Shown piece by piece: positions 1 through 8,761 of a stretch of DNA of 64,000 bases. Each line of letters opens with the position of its first letter. The first letter of the stretch is position 1. The stretch comes from WHSW01 sp033856255 (lineage in GTDB: Bacteria > Actinomycetota > Thermoleophilia > Solirubrobacterales > 70-9). The notes beneath the pieces are model-generated. The model saw nothing but the letters and a program-made list of their open reading frames with translations, did no database searches and was not told where the DNA came from. Where the stretch lies: NCBI GenBank assembly GCA_033856255.1, contig JAWVFH010000055.1, positions 102,075 to 166,074 of the forward strand, read 5' to 3'. Both the position numbers and the translations under genes were made by a program.

Positions 1-743
1 TCAACCTGGCGCTGTCCGACCTCGCCGAGCCGGAGGACCTCGTCGGGAGGGTCCGCGCTCAGGGCGTCAGCGCCGAGGCGCTCGCCGCGGACCTCACCGA
101 TACGGCGGGCCTCGAGATGCTCGTCCGCCATGCCGAGCAGGCCGTGGGGCCGATCGACATCCTCGTCAACAACGCCGGGCTCGAGTTCATGGGCCCGTTC
201 ACAGGCCAGACCCGCCAGCAGCTCGAGCAGATCACGGCGGTCAACCTGCTGGCGCTGATGGAGTTGACCAGGATCGTGCTGCCCGGGATGCTGAAGCGCG
301 GTCGCGGCCACGTCGTCAACATCGCCTCGCTGGCCGGCAAGGTCCCCGCTCCCTACTTCCACACCTACAACGCGACCAAGCACGGGGTCGTCGGCTTCAC
401 TCATTCGCTGCGCGGGGAGCTCGCGGAGACCCCGGTGTCGATCTCGGCGATCTGCCCGGGGTTCATCAGCCGCGTCGGGATGCTGGGCCGGATCGAGCAC
501 ATGGTCGAGGTCCCGTCGAGCCTCGGCACGATGCCGCCGGAGAAGGTCGGCGAGGCCGTCGTGCGGGCGATCCGCGAGGACGTCCCGGAGGCGATCGTCA
601 GCAAGCGGCCGGTGCGCCCGCTGATCGCCTTCGCCTCGGTCTTCCCGGGCGCGATGCAGAGGGTCACCCGGCGGATGGGGGTCGCGGACGCGGCGCTCGA
701 GTTCGCCGAGGCCGAGGGCCGGCTCGGGCAGCCCGAGCCCTAG
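1..743 (+). CDS. SDR family oxidoreductase, 5' end outside the window
   Basis: The reading frame is open from base 3, so the gene enters from the left and its N-terminal cofactor-binding motif is not visible. What remains shows the SDR core: an NNAG motif after the ILV strand, a Ser in the NIAS segment, and a YNATK catalytic Tyr-Lys pair. The Rossmann fold would bind NAD(P) and reduce or oxidise a small alcohol or ketone; the substrate cannot be told. Its TAG stop shares the tetranucleotide CTAG with the stop of the convergent HNH gene. Confidence 0.9.
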   Translation, partial: NLALSDLAEPEDLVGRVRAQGVSAEALAADLTDTAGLEMLVRHAEQAVGPIDILVNNAGLEFMGPFTGQTRQQLEQITAVNLLALMELTRIVLPGMLKRGRGHVVNIASLAGKVPAPYFHTYNATKHGVVGFTHSLRGELAETPVSISAICPGFISRVGMLGRIEHMVEVPSSLGTMPPEKVGEAVVRAIREDVPEAIVSKRPVRPLIAFASVFPGAMQRVTRRMGVADAALEFAEAEGRLGQPEP

Positions 744-1297
744 GCAGCCAGCAGGTACGGCTCCCAGACGAGCGGCACCCGCGGCGCCGCGATCCGGATG
801 AACACCGTGGGTCCCGGCGGCCGGGGGCGATTGGCCGGGTGCATGGCGGCCTCGCGGGGCATCCGGTTGCCCTTGCGACGGTTGCAGGGCGCGCAGGAGG
901 CGACGATGTTCTCCCACACCGACTCGCCGCCGCGGCTGCGCGGGATCACGTGGTCGACGGTGAGGCTCGTCGCCTCGTGGCCGCAGTACTGGCACGTGTA
1001 GGCGTCGCGTGCGAGCACGGCCTTGCGGGTGATCTTGCGGCGGTGCACGTCACGGGGGATGCGGACGTAGCGGACGAGGCGGATCACGCAGGGCCGGTCG
1101 AGCTCGAGCTTCTCGGAGTGCAGGGCGCCCTGGCCGCGCTCGAGCATCTCGGCCCGCGACTTGAGCAGGAGCACGGCGGCGCGGCGCACGGTGCAGACGT
1201 TGATCGGCTCGTAGCTCGCGTTGAGGACCAGGACCCGTCCGCTCGCACGAGCGCGAGCGCCGGGCGCGACTACCTCGGGGTCAGCGAGGGCCTCCAT
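740..1297 (-). CDS. HNH endonuclease
   Basis: This 185-residue protein carries a compact HNH nuclease fold near its C-terminus: CQYCG, then VDHVIPRSRGG, then CAPCN. These are the paired Cys knuckles, the metal-binding DH and the conserved Asn typical of the stand-alone actinobacterial HNH family. The N-terminal half (VLNASYEP, then a VRRAAVLLL segment) matches the usual partner domain of this family. It probably cuts DNA in a housekeeping or repair role; no mobile-element context is visible. The ATG start follows a TACAAT hexamer by ten bases, so its leader is at most a few nucleotides. Confidence 0.9.
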   Translation of the reverse strand: MEALADPEVVAPGARARASGRVLVLNASYEPINVCTVRRAAVLLLKSRAEMLERGQGALHSEKLELDRPCVIRLVRYVRIPRDVHRRKITRKAVLARDAYTCQYCGHEATSLTVDHVIPRSRGGESVWENIVASCAPCNRRKGNRMPREAAMHPANRPRPPGPTVFIRIAAPRVPLVWEPYLLAA

Positions 1298-1307
1298 GAT
1301 CTGGCGG

Positions 1308-1313
1308 ATTGTA
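1308..1313 (-). promoter_or_regulatory. Candidate -10 element for the HNH gene
   Basis: On the minus strand TACAAT lies ten bases before the ATG at 1297. No convincing -35 was seen. Transcription would begin about three bases upstream of the start codon. Confidence 0.4.
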
Positions 1314-1335
1314 AAGGGCGGCCGCGGCGGCCAAC

Positions 1336-2196
1336 TCAGGCGCCCGGGATGCCGCTCGTCCGCAACGGATAGCTGCCGAGTACCCGCACGTTCTCGGCCT
1401 TCGTCCGCAACGCCCCGACCGCCTCGGCGACGGGGTCGTCACCGACGCCGCCCTCGAGGTCGCAGAAGAACATGTAGCGCCCCAGCCCGCCCTCGCGCAG
1501 GGGGCGCGACTCGATCCGGGTCAGGTTGACGTCGCGGCTGGAGAACTCGGTCAGCGCCTCGACCAGGGCGCCCGGGTGGTCGGCCCCGAGCTCGGAGAAG
1601 ATCAGCGTCGTCCGCCACGGGCCGGCGCCCTCCGACTCGGTTCCGCCCGGCGCCAGCCAGACGAAGCGGGTGACGTTGCCCGCCTCGTCCTCGACCCCCT
1701 CCCGGAGCACGACGCAGCCGTAGACCACGGCCGCCGACGAGGCGCCCAGGGCCGCCAGCGGGCGCTCGGACTCGGCCACCTCACGCACCGCATCGGCGGT
1801 GCTCGACGCCGCGCGGACCTCGGCCTGCGGCAGCTCGGTGCGCAGGAACCGGCGACACTGGGCGTTGGCCTGCGGGTGCGAGACCACCACCTCGATCTTG
1901 CCCAGCTCGATCTCCTCGCGGGCGATCAGGCTGTTGGTGATCGGCTGATCGTGCTCCCCGACGATCGTGACCGTCGGCGCGTCGAAGGCGAGCGTGTCGA
2001 GGGTCGCGCGCACCGAGCCCTCGGTCGAGTTCTCGAACGGAACCAGCGCCCGCTCGGCCTCGCCGCGATCGACGGCGATGATCGCATCGTGAATCGTCGC
2101 CATCGGCAGCGGCTCGATCGTGCCGGCGACGCCCGCCTCGCGCAGCGCCTGCTCGCTGAAGGTCCCGGCGGGACCGAGATAGGCGACCCGGACCAC
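1336..2196 (-). CDS. pheA: Prephenate dehydratase
   Basis: This 286-residue enzyme converts prephenate to phenylpyruvate in phenylalanine synthesis. It starts with the VAYLGPAGTFSEQA signature, has the NSTEG loop and the GNVTRF catalytic segment, and ends in an ACT domain with the ESRP motif that senses phenylalanine. The length fits the monofunctional form without chorismate mutase. The start is GTG at 2196, five bases after the stop of the upstream membrane-protein gene, so the two are probably co-transcribed. Confidence 0.96.
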   Translation of the reverse strand: MVRVAYLGPAGTFSEQALREAGVAGTIEPLPMATIHDAIIAVDRGEAERALVPFENSTEGSVRATLDTLAFDAPTVTIVGEHDQPITNSLIAREEIELGKIEVVVSHPQANAQCRRFLRTELPQAEVRAASSTADAVREVAESERPLAALGASSAAVVYGCVVLREGVEDEAGNVTRFVWLAPGGTESEGAGPWRTTLIFSELGADHPGALVEALTEFSSRDVNLTRIESRPLREGGLGRYMFFCDLEGGVGDDPVAEAVGALRTKAENVRVLGSYPLRTSGIPGA

Positions 2197-2201
2197 GCCG
2201 G

Positions 2202-3272
2202 CTAGTTGAAGGTGACCGTGTAGGTCGCCGTGTTGTTGTCCGCCACTTCCTCGCCGAGGACCGGCAGCACCTGGACCTCCAGGGTCAGCGGGACGCCGGT
2301 GTCGGGCATGTCCTCGAGCACCAGCTTGGCCGAAGCGATCCCCGAGGCGTCGAGCTTGTCGATCGTCGCCTCGCCGTTGAGCGGTACCGCGCCCCCGCTC
2401 ATCGTGTAGCTGACCGTGACCTGACTCTCCTCCTGGTCGCCCTGGTTCTGCACCTCGATCGAGATCGTCGGCGGGTCGTTGCCGAGCGAGACGGGGTTGT
2501 CGGCGTCGGCGGTCAGCGGCGTCTTGTCGACCGTGGTGCTGAGCAAGGCCAGTCCGTGAACGCCCTGGACGGCGCCGGCACCGCTGGCGAAGTTGTTGAG
2601 GACGACGATCAGCTGCGCGGGATCGAGCCAGCGGTCGACCGGCTCGGGCAGGAAGACGCTGTCCGGGACCTTCGTGGTGATGTTCTGGTCGTGGAGGACG
2701 GTCTCGGTGTCGTGCTGCGCGCGGGCGAAGAGGACGTCGCTGGCCAGGAAGGCGCGCATGTCGCCCGCGATCCGGTCGATCGCCGCGTTGCGGTCCTGGT
2801 TACCGAGCGCGGTCGGGATGTCGGCGGCGATCCCCGCGAGCGCGTCGCGCCGGAGCTCGAACGACTGCTCGAGCTCGGTCTGGGCGTCGGAGAGCTCGCC
2901 CGGCGTGTCGAGGGACTGGACCCGCTGCAGCAGGCTCTCGGCCGAGCCGCGATCCGACGCGATCTGCGCCTCGAGGGTGAGCTCGTCGGTGTTCGCGGGC
3001 GGTTCCAGCAGCCGGTGGAAGAACTCGGCAGCCACCCGGTTCGACTGGGTGACGATGTCGCTGAGGTCGGAGACGTAGTTCTCGAAGCCGCGTTCCTTGC
3101 GGGCGTTCAGGCACCCCTTCACCCCGAGCAGGAGCAGGATGATGATCAGCACGCCGACGCCGAGGGCGATCACTCGCCGCAGCATCAGCTGACGCTGACG
3201 CTCGGGCCCCGATGACCGGGGCCCGCTGCCGGATCCGGCCGCTTGTAGTTCGTCCTCGTCGAGGAAAGCCAC
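2202..3272 (-). CDS. Membrane-anchored protein with C-terminal CARDB-like domain, function unknown
   Basis: I do not recognise this 356-residue protein. A charged N-terminus is followed by one transmembrane helix (about residues 34-52), a helical, acidic extracytoplasmic region, and a C-terminal beta-rich domain that looks like a CARDB/Ig fold (PPTISIEVQNQG, later ADNNTATYTVTF). The chosen GTG start at 3272 has GAAGGG upstream. An open frame continues to 4544, but there it is the antisense of the kinase gene and has no protein character. It is divergent from the kinase at 3384 and just upstream of pheA. Confidence 0.8.
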   Translation of the reverse strand: MAFLDEDELQAAGSGSGPRSSGPERQRQLMLRRVIALGVGVLIIILLLLGVKGCLNARKERGFENYVSDLSDIVTQSNRVAAEFFHRLLEPPANTDELTLEAQIASDRGSAESLLQRVQSLDTPGELSDAQTELEQSFELRRDALAGIAADIPTALGNQDRNAAIDRIAGDMRAFLASDVLFARAQHDTETVLHDQNITTKVPDSVFLPEPVDRWLDPAQLIVVLNNFASGAGAVQGVHGLALLSTTVDKTPLTADADNPVSLGNDPPTISIEVQNQGDQEESQVTVSYTMSGGAVPLNGEATIDKLDASGIASAKLVLEDMPDTGVPLTLEVQVLPVLGEEVADNNTATYTVTFN

Positions 3273-3383
3273 GATTTTGCGCCCTTCGGCGGGGAGAGTA
3301 TGAACCCTGCCGCGGAGGGAGGCTACGGGCAGGAGAGCGCCCCCGACCGGCGAACGATCTTGGTTGTGGTGCAGGAACTGGTG

Positions 3384-4778
3384 ATGGAGCGATTCCGCGT
3401 CGTCGAGCGGATCGGCTCCGGGGGAATGGGGACCGTCTATCGCGCCTATGACGAGCGCCTGCAGCGAGAGGTGGCGCTGAAGGAGATCGAGGGGGCCGAC
3501 CACCAGCGCGTGTTGCGTGAGGCGCACGCGGCCGCGCGGCTCAACCACCCGTCGATCGTGACCCTCTATGAGCTCGGTGAGCACGCCGGCCGCGCGGTCC
3601 TGATCTCCGAGCTCGTCCCGGGCGAGACGCTGGCGACCCTGGAGGCCACCGGGCGGCTTTGCGACCGCGACGTGGCCGAGATCACGGCCGACCTCTGCGA
3701 CGGGCTCCTTCACGCCCATGCGCGCGGGGTCGTCCACCGTGACATCAAGCCCCAGAACGTGATCGTCGGCGACGATCCCCGCGCCGGGCGCCGGGCGAAG
3801 CTGATGGACTTCGGGATCGCCCGGATCGCCGGGGCGCCGACGCTGACCGCCGCCGGGGAGGTCGTCGGCACGCTCGCCTACATGTCGCCCGAGCAGGCGG
3901 AGGGCGAGGTCGCCGGGCCCGAAACGGACGTCTATTCGCTGGCCCTGACGGCGTATGAGTGCTGGGCCGGCCTGAACCCGGTCGCGGGGCGCACCCCGGC
4001 GCAGACCGCGCGCCGGATCGGCGAGCCGCAGATGCCGCTGGGCGTCCACCGCCCCGACCTGCCGTCGGTGCTGACGGAGACGGTCGACGCCTGCCTCGAC
4101 CCCGACCCCGAGCTGCGCCCGACCGCGCGCGAGCTCGCCGACTGCCTGCGGGCTGAGATCGCCGAGCTCGACGCCGTCCACCGGCTGCCGGGCCACGACG
4201 TCCCGGACGGCGATCCCGAGCACACGCCGTCCTCGGGCTCGGCTCGGACGAGCGTCCTCGCCCTGCTCGGGGTCGCGATCGCCCCAGTCCTCGGCGCCGC
4301 CGGAATCGGCGGGGCCGCAGCGGCGCTCGGCGCCGCCGGCGCCGGCGTCCGCTCCCGCGCCGTGCTCGGAGCGCTCGCCTGGCTGTGGATGCTCGCGGCC
4401 GCGGTCGCGTTCGGGATCGGGTCCGATCTCGGAATCGGCGACGGCGACCTCGTCGGCTCGCTGGTCTCGCCGCAGTCCCTGCTGGGCGCCCTCGTCTTCG
4501 CCGCCGCCTCGGTCGGCCTCGGCTGGGTGCTCTCCGCAAGGCACGTGGCACTCGCCTTACTTGGGGCGATGATCTGGGCCGCGGCGACGGTCGCGGCGCT
4601 CGCCGTGGTGGGCGACGGATCGCTCGGCTCCGGCCCCGCCGCCGTCGTGATCGCCGCCGCCGTTGCGGTTGCGCTCGAGTTCGGTCTTCCACGCCCGGTC
4701 GCGCCCGCCGCCGCCCGCCCCCCGCGCCTCGGCCGCGCGGGGCTCGCCGGAACCGGGCTTCGCGCCCCGACTCCGTAG
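3384..4778 (+). CDS. Ser/Thr protein kinase with multi-span membrane C-terminus
   Basis: The 464-residue protein has a full Hanks kinase domain: GSGGMG at 11-16, catalytic Lys33, HRDIKPQN at 118, DFG at 142 and a GTLAYMSPEQ activation segment. From about residue 285 it has four or five hydrophobic helices instead of the usual single span plus sensor. The ATG at 3384 is preferred because AGGA lies seven bases upstream and the kinase fold starts at once; the in-frame ATG at 3300 has its GGGGAG only three bases away. It sits just upstream of the fhaA-pknB cluster and may signal into it. Confidence 0.93.
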   Translation: MERFRVVERIGSGGMGTVYRAYDERLQREVALKEIEGADHQRVLREAHAAARLNHPSIVTLYELGEHAGRAVLISELVPGETLATLEATGRLCDRDVAEITADLCDGLLHAHARGVVHRDIKPQNVIVGDDPRAGRRAKLMDFGIARIAGAPTLTAAGEVVGTLAYMSPEQAEGEVAGPETDVYSLALTAYECWAGLNPVAGRTPAQTARRIGEPQMPLGVHRPDLPSVLTETVDACLDPDPELRPTARELADCLRAEIAELDAVHRLPGHDVPDGDPEHTPSSGSARTSVLALLGVAIAPVLGAAGIGGAAAALGAAGAGVRSRAVLGALAWLWMLAAAVAFGIGSDLGIGDGDLVGSLVSPQSLLGALVFAAASVGLGWVLSARHVALALLGAMIWAAATVAALAVVGDGSLGSGPAAVVIAAAVAVALEFGLPRPVAPAAARPPRLGRAGLAGTGLRAPTP

Positions 4779-4781
4779 GAT
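4776..4781 (+). promoter_or_regulatory. Candidate -10 element for the fhaA-ddl operon
   Basis: TAGGAT overlaps the TAG stop of the kinase gene and lies 36 bases before the GTG of fhaA. No good -35 hexamer is placed 16-18 bases upstream, so this is a weak call. Confidence 0.3.
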
Positions 4782-4817
4782 TTCCCTTCCCCCAACCCGG
4801 GTATTCGCGGCTTCGGC

Positions 4818-5606
4818 GTGCCCGAGAGAGACGGAACCATCAGCGTCCTACGCAACCTTGAGCAACGGATCGAGAACCTCGTCGAGGGCGTGTTCAGCCG
4901 TGCCTTCTCCTCGCAGGTGCAGCCGGTCGAGATCGCTCGCAAGCTGGCCAAGGAGATGGACGCCCATCGAACCGCGTCGGTGTCGCGCGTCTACGTCCCC
5001 AACCAGTACACGATCTGGCTCTCGGTCGAGGACCGCAAACGCCTTGAGGGATACGAGCGCTCGCTGGAGCAGGAGCTGTCCGCCTATCTGCTCGAGCACG
5101 CTCGCCGCCACGACTACGCGCTGCTCACCCGCCCCGAGGTCCACCTGGAGTCGGACGAGCGTTTGCGCCTGGGGGAGTTCGGGATCCAGACGCGGCTGGT
5201 GAAGCCGCCCGCCCGCCAGGGCGAGGCACCCGAGCAGGGCGAGCAGGGGCACACCATGGTCTACACGGTGCCGGCCAAGGAGACCAAGTCGCGACGTCGC
5301 GACCCGGCGGCGCATCTAACCGAGACGAAGGCGATCGTCTCGCTCGACGACCGCCGCTACGTTCTCGACGGCCCGACGGCGGTCCTCGGTCGCTCGCGGG
5401 AGTGCGACTGCGTGCTCAACGACCCCAACGTCTCCCGGCGCCACGCCGAGCTGCGGCGCGGGTCGACCGGCGACTGGCAGATCGTCGACCTCGGCTCGAC
5501 CAACGGCGTCAAGGTGAACGGGCGCCAGGTCGACGCCTCGAGGCTCGGCCCCGGCGACGAGGTCGTCATCGGCACCGTCCGCTTCATCTTCGACATCGAG
5601 CAGTGA
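4818..5606 (+). CDS. fhaA: FhaA-type protein: DUF3662 domain plus FHA domain
   Basis: The 262-residue protein begins with the DUF3662 domain (LRNLEQRIENLVEGVFSRAF, residues about 11-125) and ends in an FHA domain with GRSRECDCVLNDPNVSRRHAEL and the GSTNG motif that bind phosphothreonine. In mycobacteria FhaA docks on phosphorylated kinase targets and MviN to restrain peptidoglycan synthesis. It opens a seven-gene run with fhaB, phosphatase, FtsW/RodA, PBP, kinase and Ddl. The GTG at 4818 is the only start that keeps the conserved N-terminus; its Shine-Dalgarno is poor. Confidence 0.94.
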   Translation: MPERDGTISVLRNLEQRIENLVEGVFSRAFSSQVQPVEIARKLAKEMDAHRTASVSRVYVPNQYTIWLSVEDRKRLEGYERSLEQELSAYLLEHARRHDYALLTRPEVHLESDERLRLGEFGIQTRLVKPPARQGEAPEQGEQGHTMVYTVPAKETKSRRRDPAAHLTETKAIVSLDDRRYVLDGPTAVLGRSRECDCVLNDPNVSRRHAELRRGSTGDWQIVDLGSTNGVKVNGRQVDASRLGPGDEVVIGTVRFIFDIEQ

Positions 5607-5625
5607 GCCCCAGCTCCGCCGCCTG

Positions 5626-6108
5626 ATGGACACTGAACCGATCGCGGTCGCCCTCAAGTTCGGCTTCCTGGCCGTCCTCTACCTGTTCCTGTTCTGGGTC
5701 TCGCGCAGCGCCCTGCGCGAGCTGCGAAAGACCGGTGCGCCGGCGCCCGAGGCCACCGGCTTCCATCCGATCCGGGCCGGCGGCGGCGCCCCCGCGACCG
5801 ACGCCTGGCTGGTCGCGGTGACCGGCGGCGGGCTGCCCGCCAACGAGCGCTACGACCTCTTCGGCGGCCTTTCGATCGGCCGCTCGGGCGACGCGGACGT
5901 CCGCATCGACGACCGCTTCGCCTCCGGGATACACGCCCGGATCTACTCCCGCGGGGCCTCGTACTACGTCGAGGACATGGGCTCGACCAACGGCACCTAC
6001 CTGAACGGCGGCCGCCTGCAGGGCGAGTCCGAGCTCTCCGACCTCGACGAGGTGAAGATCGGGGACACCGAGTTCCGCTTCGAGCTCCAGCTGCCCGGGG
6101 AGGGCTGA
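5626..6108 (+). CDS. fhaB: FhaB-type membrane FHA protein
   Basis: This 160-residue protein has one N-terminal transmembrane helix (residues about 8-28), then a short linker and an FHA domain (SIGRSGDADVRIDD, HARI, GSTNGTYLNG). It should recognise phosphothreonine on the membrane division machinery, as FhaB (FipA) does in mycobacteria. Its TGA overlaps the ATG of the phosphatase by one base, so translation is probably coupled. Confidence 0.93.
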   Translation: MDTEPIAVALKFGFLAVLYLFLFWVSRSALRELRKTGAPAPEATGFHPIRAGGGAPATDAWLVAVTGGGLPANERYDLFGGLSIGRSGDADVRIDDRFASGIHARIYSRGASYYVEDMGSTNGTYLNGGRLQGESELSDLDEVKIGDTEFRFELQLPGEG

Positions 6109-7391
6109 TGGCGCTGCGGGTCTCAGAACAGGCCTTTCGCTCCGACACCGGCCGCCAGCGAACCGCGAACGAGGATTCCTACTACGCGACCGCGCCGGTG
6201 TTCGCCGTCGCGGACGGGATGGGCGGCGCCCAGGCCGGGGAGGTCGCCTCGAAGATCGCCGCCGACTCGTTCGAGCCCGCGGTTCGGTCCGGCGAGTCCC
6301 CGGAGGCCTACCTGCGGGCGATCGCCGAGAACGCCAACGCCCGCATCCACAGCCTCGCCCAGCACGACTCGAGCCGCTCCGGAATGGGAACGACGCTGAC
6401 CGCGGCGATGGTCGAGGGCGACGAGGTCTCGTTCGCCCACGTCGGCGACAGTCGGGCCTACCTCTGGCGCGACGGCGGGCTGCGCCTGCTGACGTCCGAT
6501 CACTCGCTGGTCGAGGAGCTGCGCCGCCAGGGCCGGATCTCCGACGAGCAGGCCGAGGACCATCCGCAGCGCTCGATCATCACCCGGGCGCTGGGCCCCG
6601 AATCGCAGGTCGAGGTCGACACGCTCACCTTCAGCGCCCGCCCCGGCGACGTCTTCCTGCTCTGCTCGGACGGGCTGACGACGATGGTCAAGGACGACGG
6701 CATCGCCACCGTGCTGCGGGAGGCGACGAGCCTCGACGATGTCGCGCGGACGCTGGTCGACGCGGCCAACGAGGCGGGCGGGCGCGACAACATCACCGTC
6801 GTCGCCTTCCGCCTCGAGGACGCCGAGGCGGCCCCGTCGACCGACGACGGGGCCACCCTGATCGGCCCCAGCGCCGAAGAGGCCGGGCTGAGCGCGGAGC
6901 GCGTCAGGGCGGCCGCCGGATCCCGGGAGCGGCGAGCGGCGAGCGGCGAGGCCGCCGTTCCCGTGGCGGGCGGGCGCAGTCGGTGGCGGACCGCCGCGAA
7001 GGTCCTCGCCGTGGTCGCGGTGATCGCCGGGATCGGCGTCGCAGCGGTCTTCGGCGCCCGCCAGGTCTACTTCCTCGGCATCGACGAGGGGGGGCGGGTG
7101 AGCCTCTATCGCGGCCTCCCCTACGACCTGCCGCTGGGGATCCACCTCTATTCCGAGGTCTACTCGATCCCCGTCCAGGCGTCGTCGATCCCCGAGGACC
7201 GCCGCGACTCGCTCGTCGACCACGATCTGCGCTCCCGCGACGACGCCGTTTCGCTGCTCGACGACCTCCAGTCGGTCGCCGTCGAGCCGAACCCGCCGGT
7301 CACCAGCCAGGGCTCCGGCGGCAAGCAGGATGCGGGCGGGCAGGGCGGCAAGCAGGGCGGCCAGGGCTCCTCCGGCAACCAAGGCAAGTGA
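6108..7391 (+). CDS. pstP: PP2C-family Ser/Thr phosphatase
   Basis: The 427-residue protein has the PPM phosphatase core: RTANEDS, VADGMGG (metal-binding Asp), GTTLTAA, HVGDSRAY, LLCSDGLT and GGRDNITVV. A transmembrane helix follows at about residues 293-315, with a short outer domain and a Gly/Gln/Lys-rich low-complexity tail. It would reverse the phosphorylations placed by the linked kinases on FHA proteins, kinases and division enzymes. The 3' end overlaps the FtsW/RodA GTG start by four bases (GTGA). Confidence 0.95.
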   Translation: MALRVSEQAFRSDTGRQRTANEDSYYATAPVFAVADGMGGAQAGEVASKIAADSFEPAVRSGESPEAYLRAIAENANARIHSLAQHDSSRSGMGTTLTAAMVEGDEVSFAHVGDSRAYLWRDGGLRLLTSDHSLVEELRRQGRISDEQAEDHPQRSIITRALGPESQVEVDTLTFSARPGDVFLLCSDGLTTMVKDDGIATVLREATSLDDVARTLVDAANEAGGRDNITVVAFRLEDAEAAPSTDDGATLIGPSAEEAGLSAERVRAAAGSRERRAASGEAAVPVAGGRSRWRTAAKVLAVVAVIAGIGVAAVFGARQVYFLGIDEGGRVSLYRGLPYDLPLGIHLYSEVYSIPVQASSIPEDRRDSLVDHDLRSRDDAVSLLDDLQSVAVEPNPPVTSQGSGGKQDAGGQGGKQGGQGSSGNQGK

Positions 7392-8761
7392 GCGCTCGAA
7401 ACAGAGAGCTGCTGGCCCTCGTCCCGGTGGCGGCGATCGTGACCGCCGGGTTCGCCGCGGTCTTCATCGTCAAGGACAACGAGGTCTCCAACGTCAGCCT
7501 CATCTACGGCGCCTACTTCCTCGCTCTCTGCCTGGCCGGCCACCTGTTCATCCGCTTCCGCCTCCCCTACGCCGATCCCTACCTGTTCCCGCTCTGCGCC
7601 CTGCTCGCCGCCGTCGGGCTCGTCGTCATCTACCGGATCCACGACAAGCTCGCCTTCGACCAGGCGTCGGTGTTCGTCCTCGGGCTGGCGCTCTTCTGCC
7701 TGACGATCCTGCTGCTGCGCGACTACCACGTGCTCGAGCGCTACCGCTACCTGATCGCGACCGCGGGGATCCTGCTGCTGCTGGCGCCGTACATCACCCG
7801 GCACGCGGTCAACGGCGCCTACCTGTCGGTGGACATCGGCCCGATCTCCTTCCAGCCGTCAGAGCTGGCGAAGATCTGCATCGTCATCTTCCTCGCCAGC
7901 TACCTGGCCGAGAAGCGCGAGATGCTCTCGATCGCCGCCCGGCGCTTCCTCGGCCTGACGATCCCGCCGCTCAAGCACTTCGGCCCGCTGCTGGTCGTCT
8001 GGGGCGCGGCGATGTTGATGCTCGTCTTCATCAAGGACCTGGGCAGCTCGCTGATGTTCTTCGGCGCCTTCCTCGCGCTGCTCTACGTCGCCACCGGGCG
8101 CTTCTCGTACGTCCTCATCGGCCTGGTGATCTTCGCCATCGGCGCCTACGCGATCGGCTCCAGCATCACCCACGTCCACGATCGCTTCGAGATCTGGGCC
8201 GACCCGTTCGCGACCGGCAAGGACGTGCCCGAGGGGGCGGGGCAGGTGCAGCAGTCGCTCTTCGCCCAGGCCGACGGCGGCCTCTTCGGCAAGGGGCTGG
8301 GCGAGTCGCTGCTGAAGCTGCCGGGGCCGTTCGCCCCCCACTGCGAGCAGCCCTTCCCGGACTGCGGCAGCATCCTGCCGGCACCGCACACCGACTTTAT
8401 CTACGCCGTCGTGACGATGGAGCTCGGCCTGTTCGGCGCCTGCGGGCTAATCCTGATCTACGCGCTGATCGCCGCCCGCGGGTTCAAGACCGCGGTGATG
8501 GCCCCGGACGGGTTCTCGAAGCTGCTCGCCACCGGGCTGACAGCCGTCTTCGCGCTGCAGGCCTTCGTGATCATCGGCGGCGTGACGAAGGTGATCCCCT
8601 TGACCGGCGTCACGCTGCCGTTCGTCTCCTTCGGCGGCAGCTCGGTGGTCGCCAACATGATCCTGCTCGCGCTGCTGCTGTTGATCTCCGACCGCGCCCG
8701 CCGCCCGCCGTCGGACCCGATCGTCGACGACCCGGTCGAGGTCGCGGGGCTGCCGGCGTGA
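7388..8761 (+). CDS. FtsW/RodA/SpoVE-family peptidoglycan glycosyltransferase
   Basis: This 457-residue polytopic protein belongs to the SEDS family that polymerises lipid II. Hallmarks are the FQPSELAK segment, the DLGSSLMFFGAF segment, and the C-terminal PLTGVTLPFVSFGGSS motif. The GTG at 7388 overlaps the preceding TGA; the frame further upstream is antiparallel noise over the phosphatase. Pairing with the class B PBP that starts at 8758 is the usual SEDS-bPBP arrangement. Whether it serves division (FtsW) or elongation (RodA) cannot be decided from the sequence. Confidence 0.95.
   Translation: MSARNRELLALVPVAAIVTAGFAAVFIVKDNEVSNVSLIYGAYFLALCLAGHLFIRFRLPYADPYLFPLCALLAAVGLVVIYRIHDKLAFDQASVFVLGLALFCLTILLLRDYHVLERYRYLIATAGILLLLAPYITRHAVNGAYLSVDIGPISFQPSELAKICIVIFLASYLAEKREMLSIAARRFLGLTIPPLKHFGPLLVVWGAAMLMLVFIKDLGSSLMFFGAFLALLYVATGRFSYVLIGLVIFAIGAYAIGSSITHVHDRFEIWADPFATGKDVPEGAGQVQQSLFAQADGGLFGKGLGESLLKLPGPFAPHCEQPFPDCGSILPAPHTDFIYAVVTMELGLFGACGLILIYALIAARGFKTAVMAPDGFSKLLATGLTAVFALQAFVIIGGVTKVIPLTGVTLPFVSFGGSSVVANMILLALLLLISDRARRPPSDPIVDDPVEVAGLPA

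Noticed and set aside
2202..4544. A single 780-codon minus-strand frame
   Set aside because: Only the last 356 codons (from GTG 3272) have membrane-helix and domain character. The rest is antisense to the kinase gene and rich in Arg/Gly/Ala noise.
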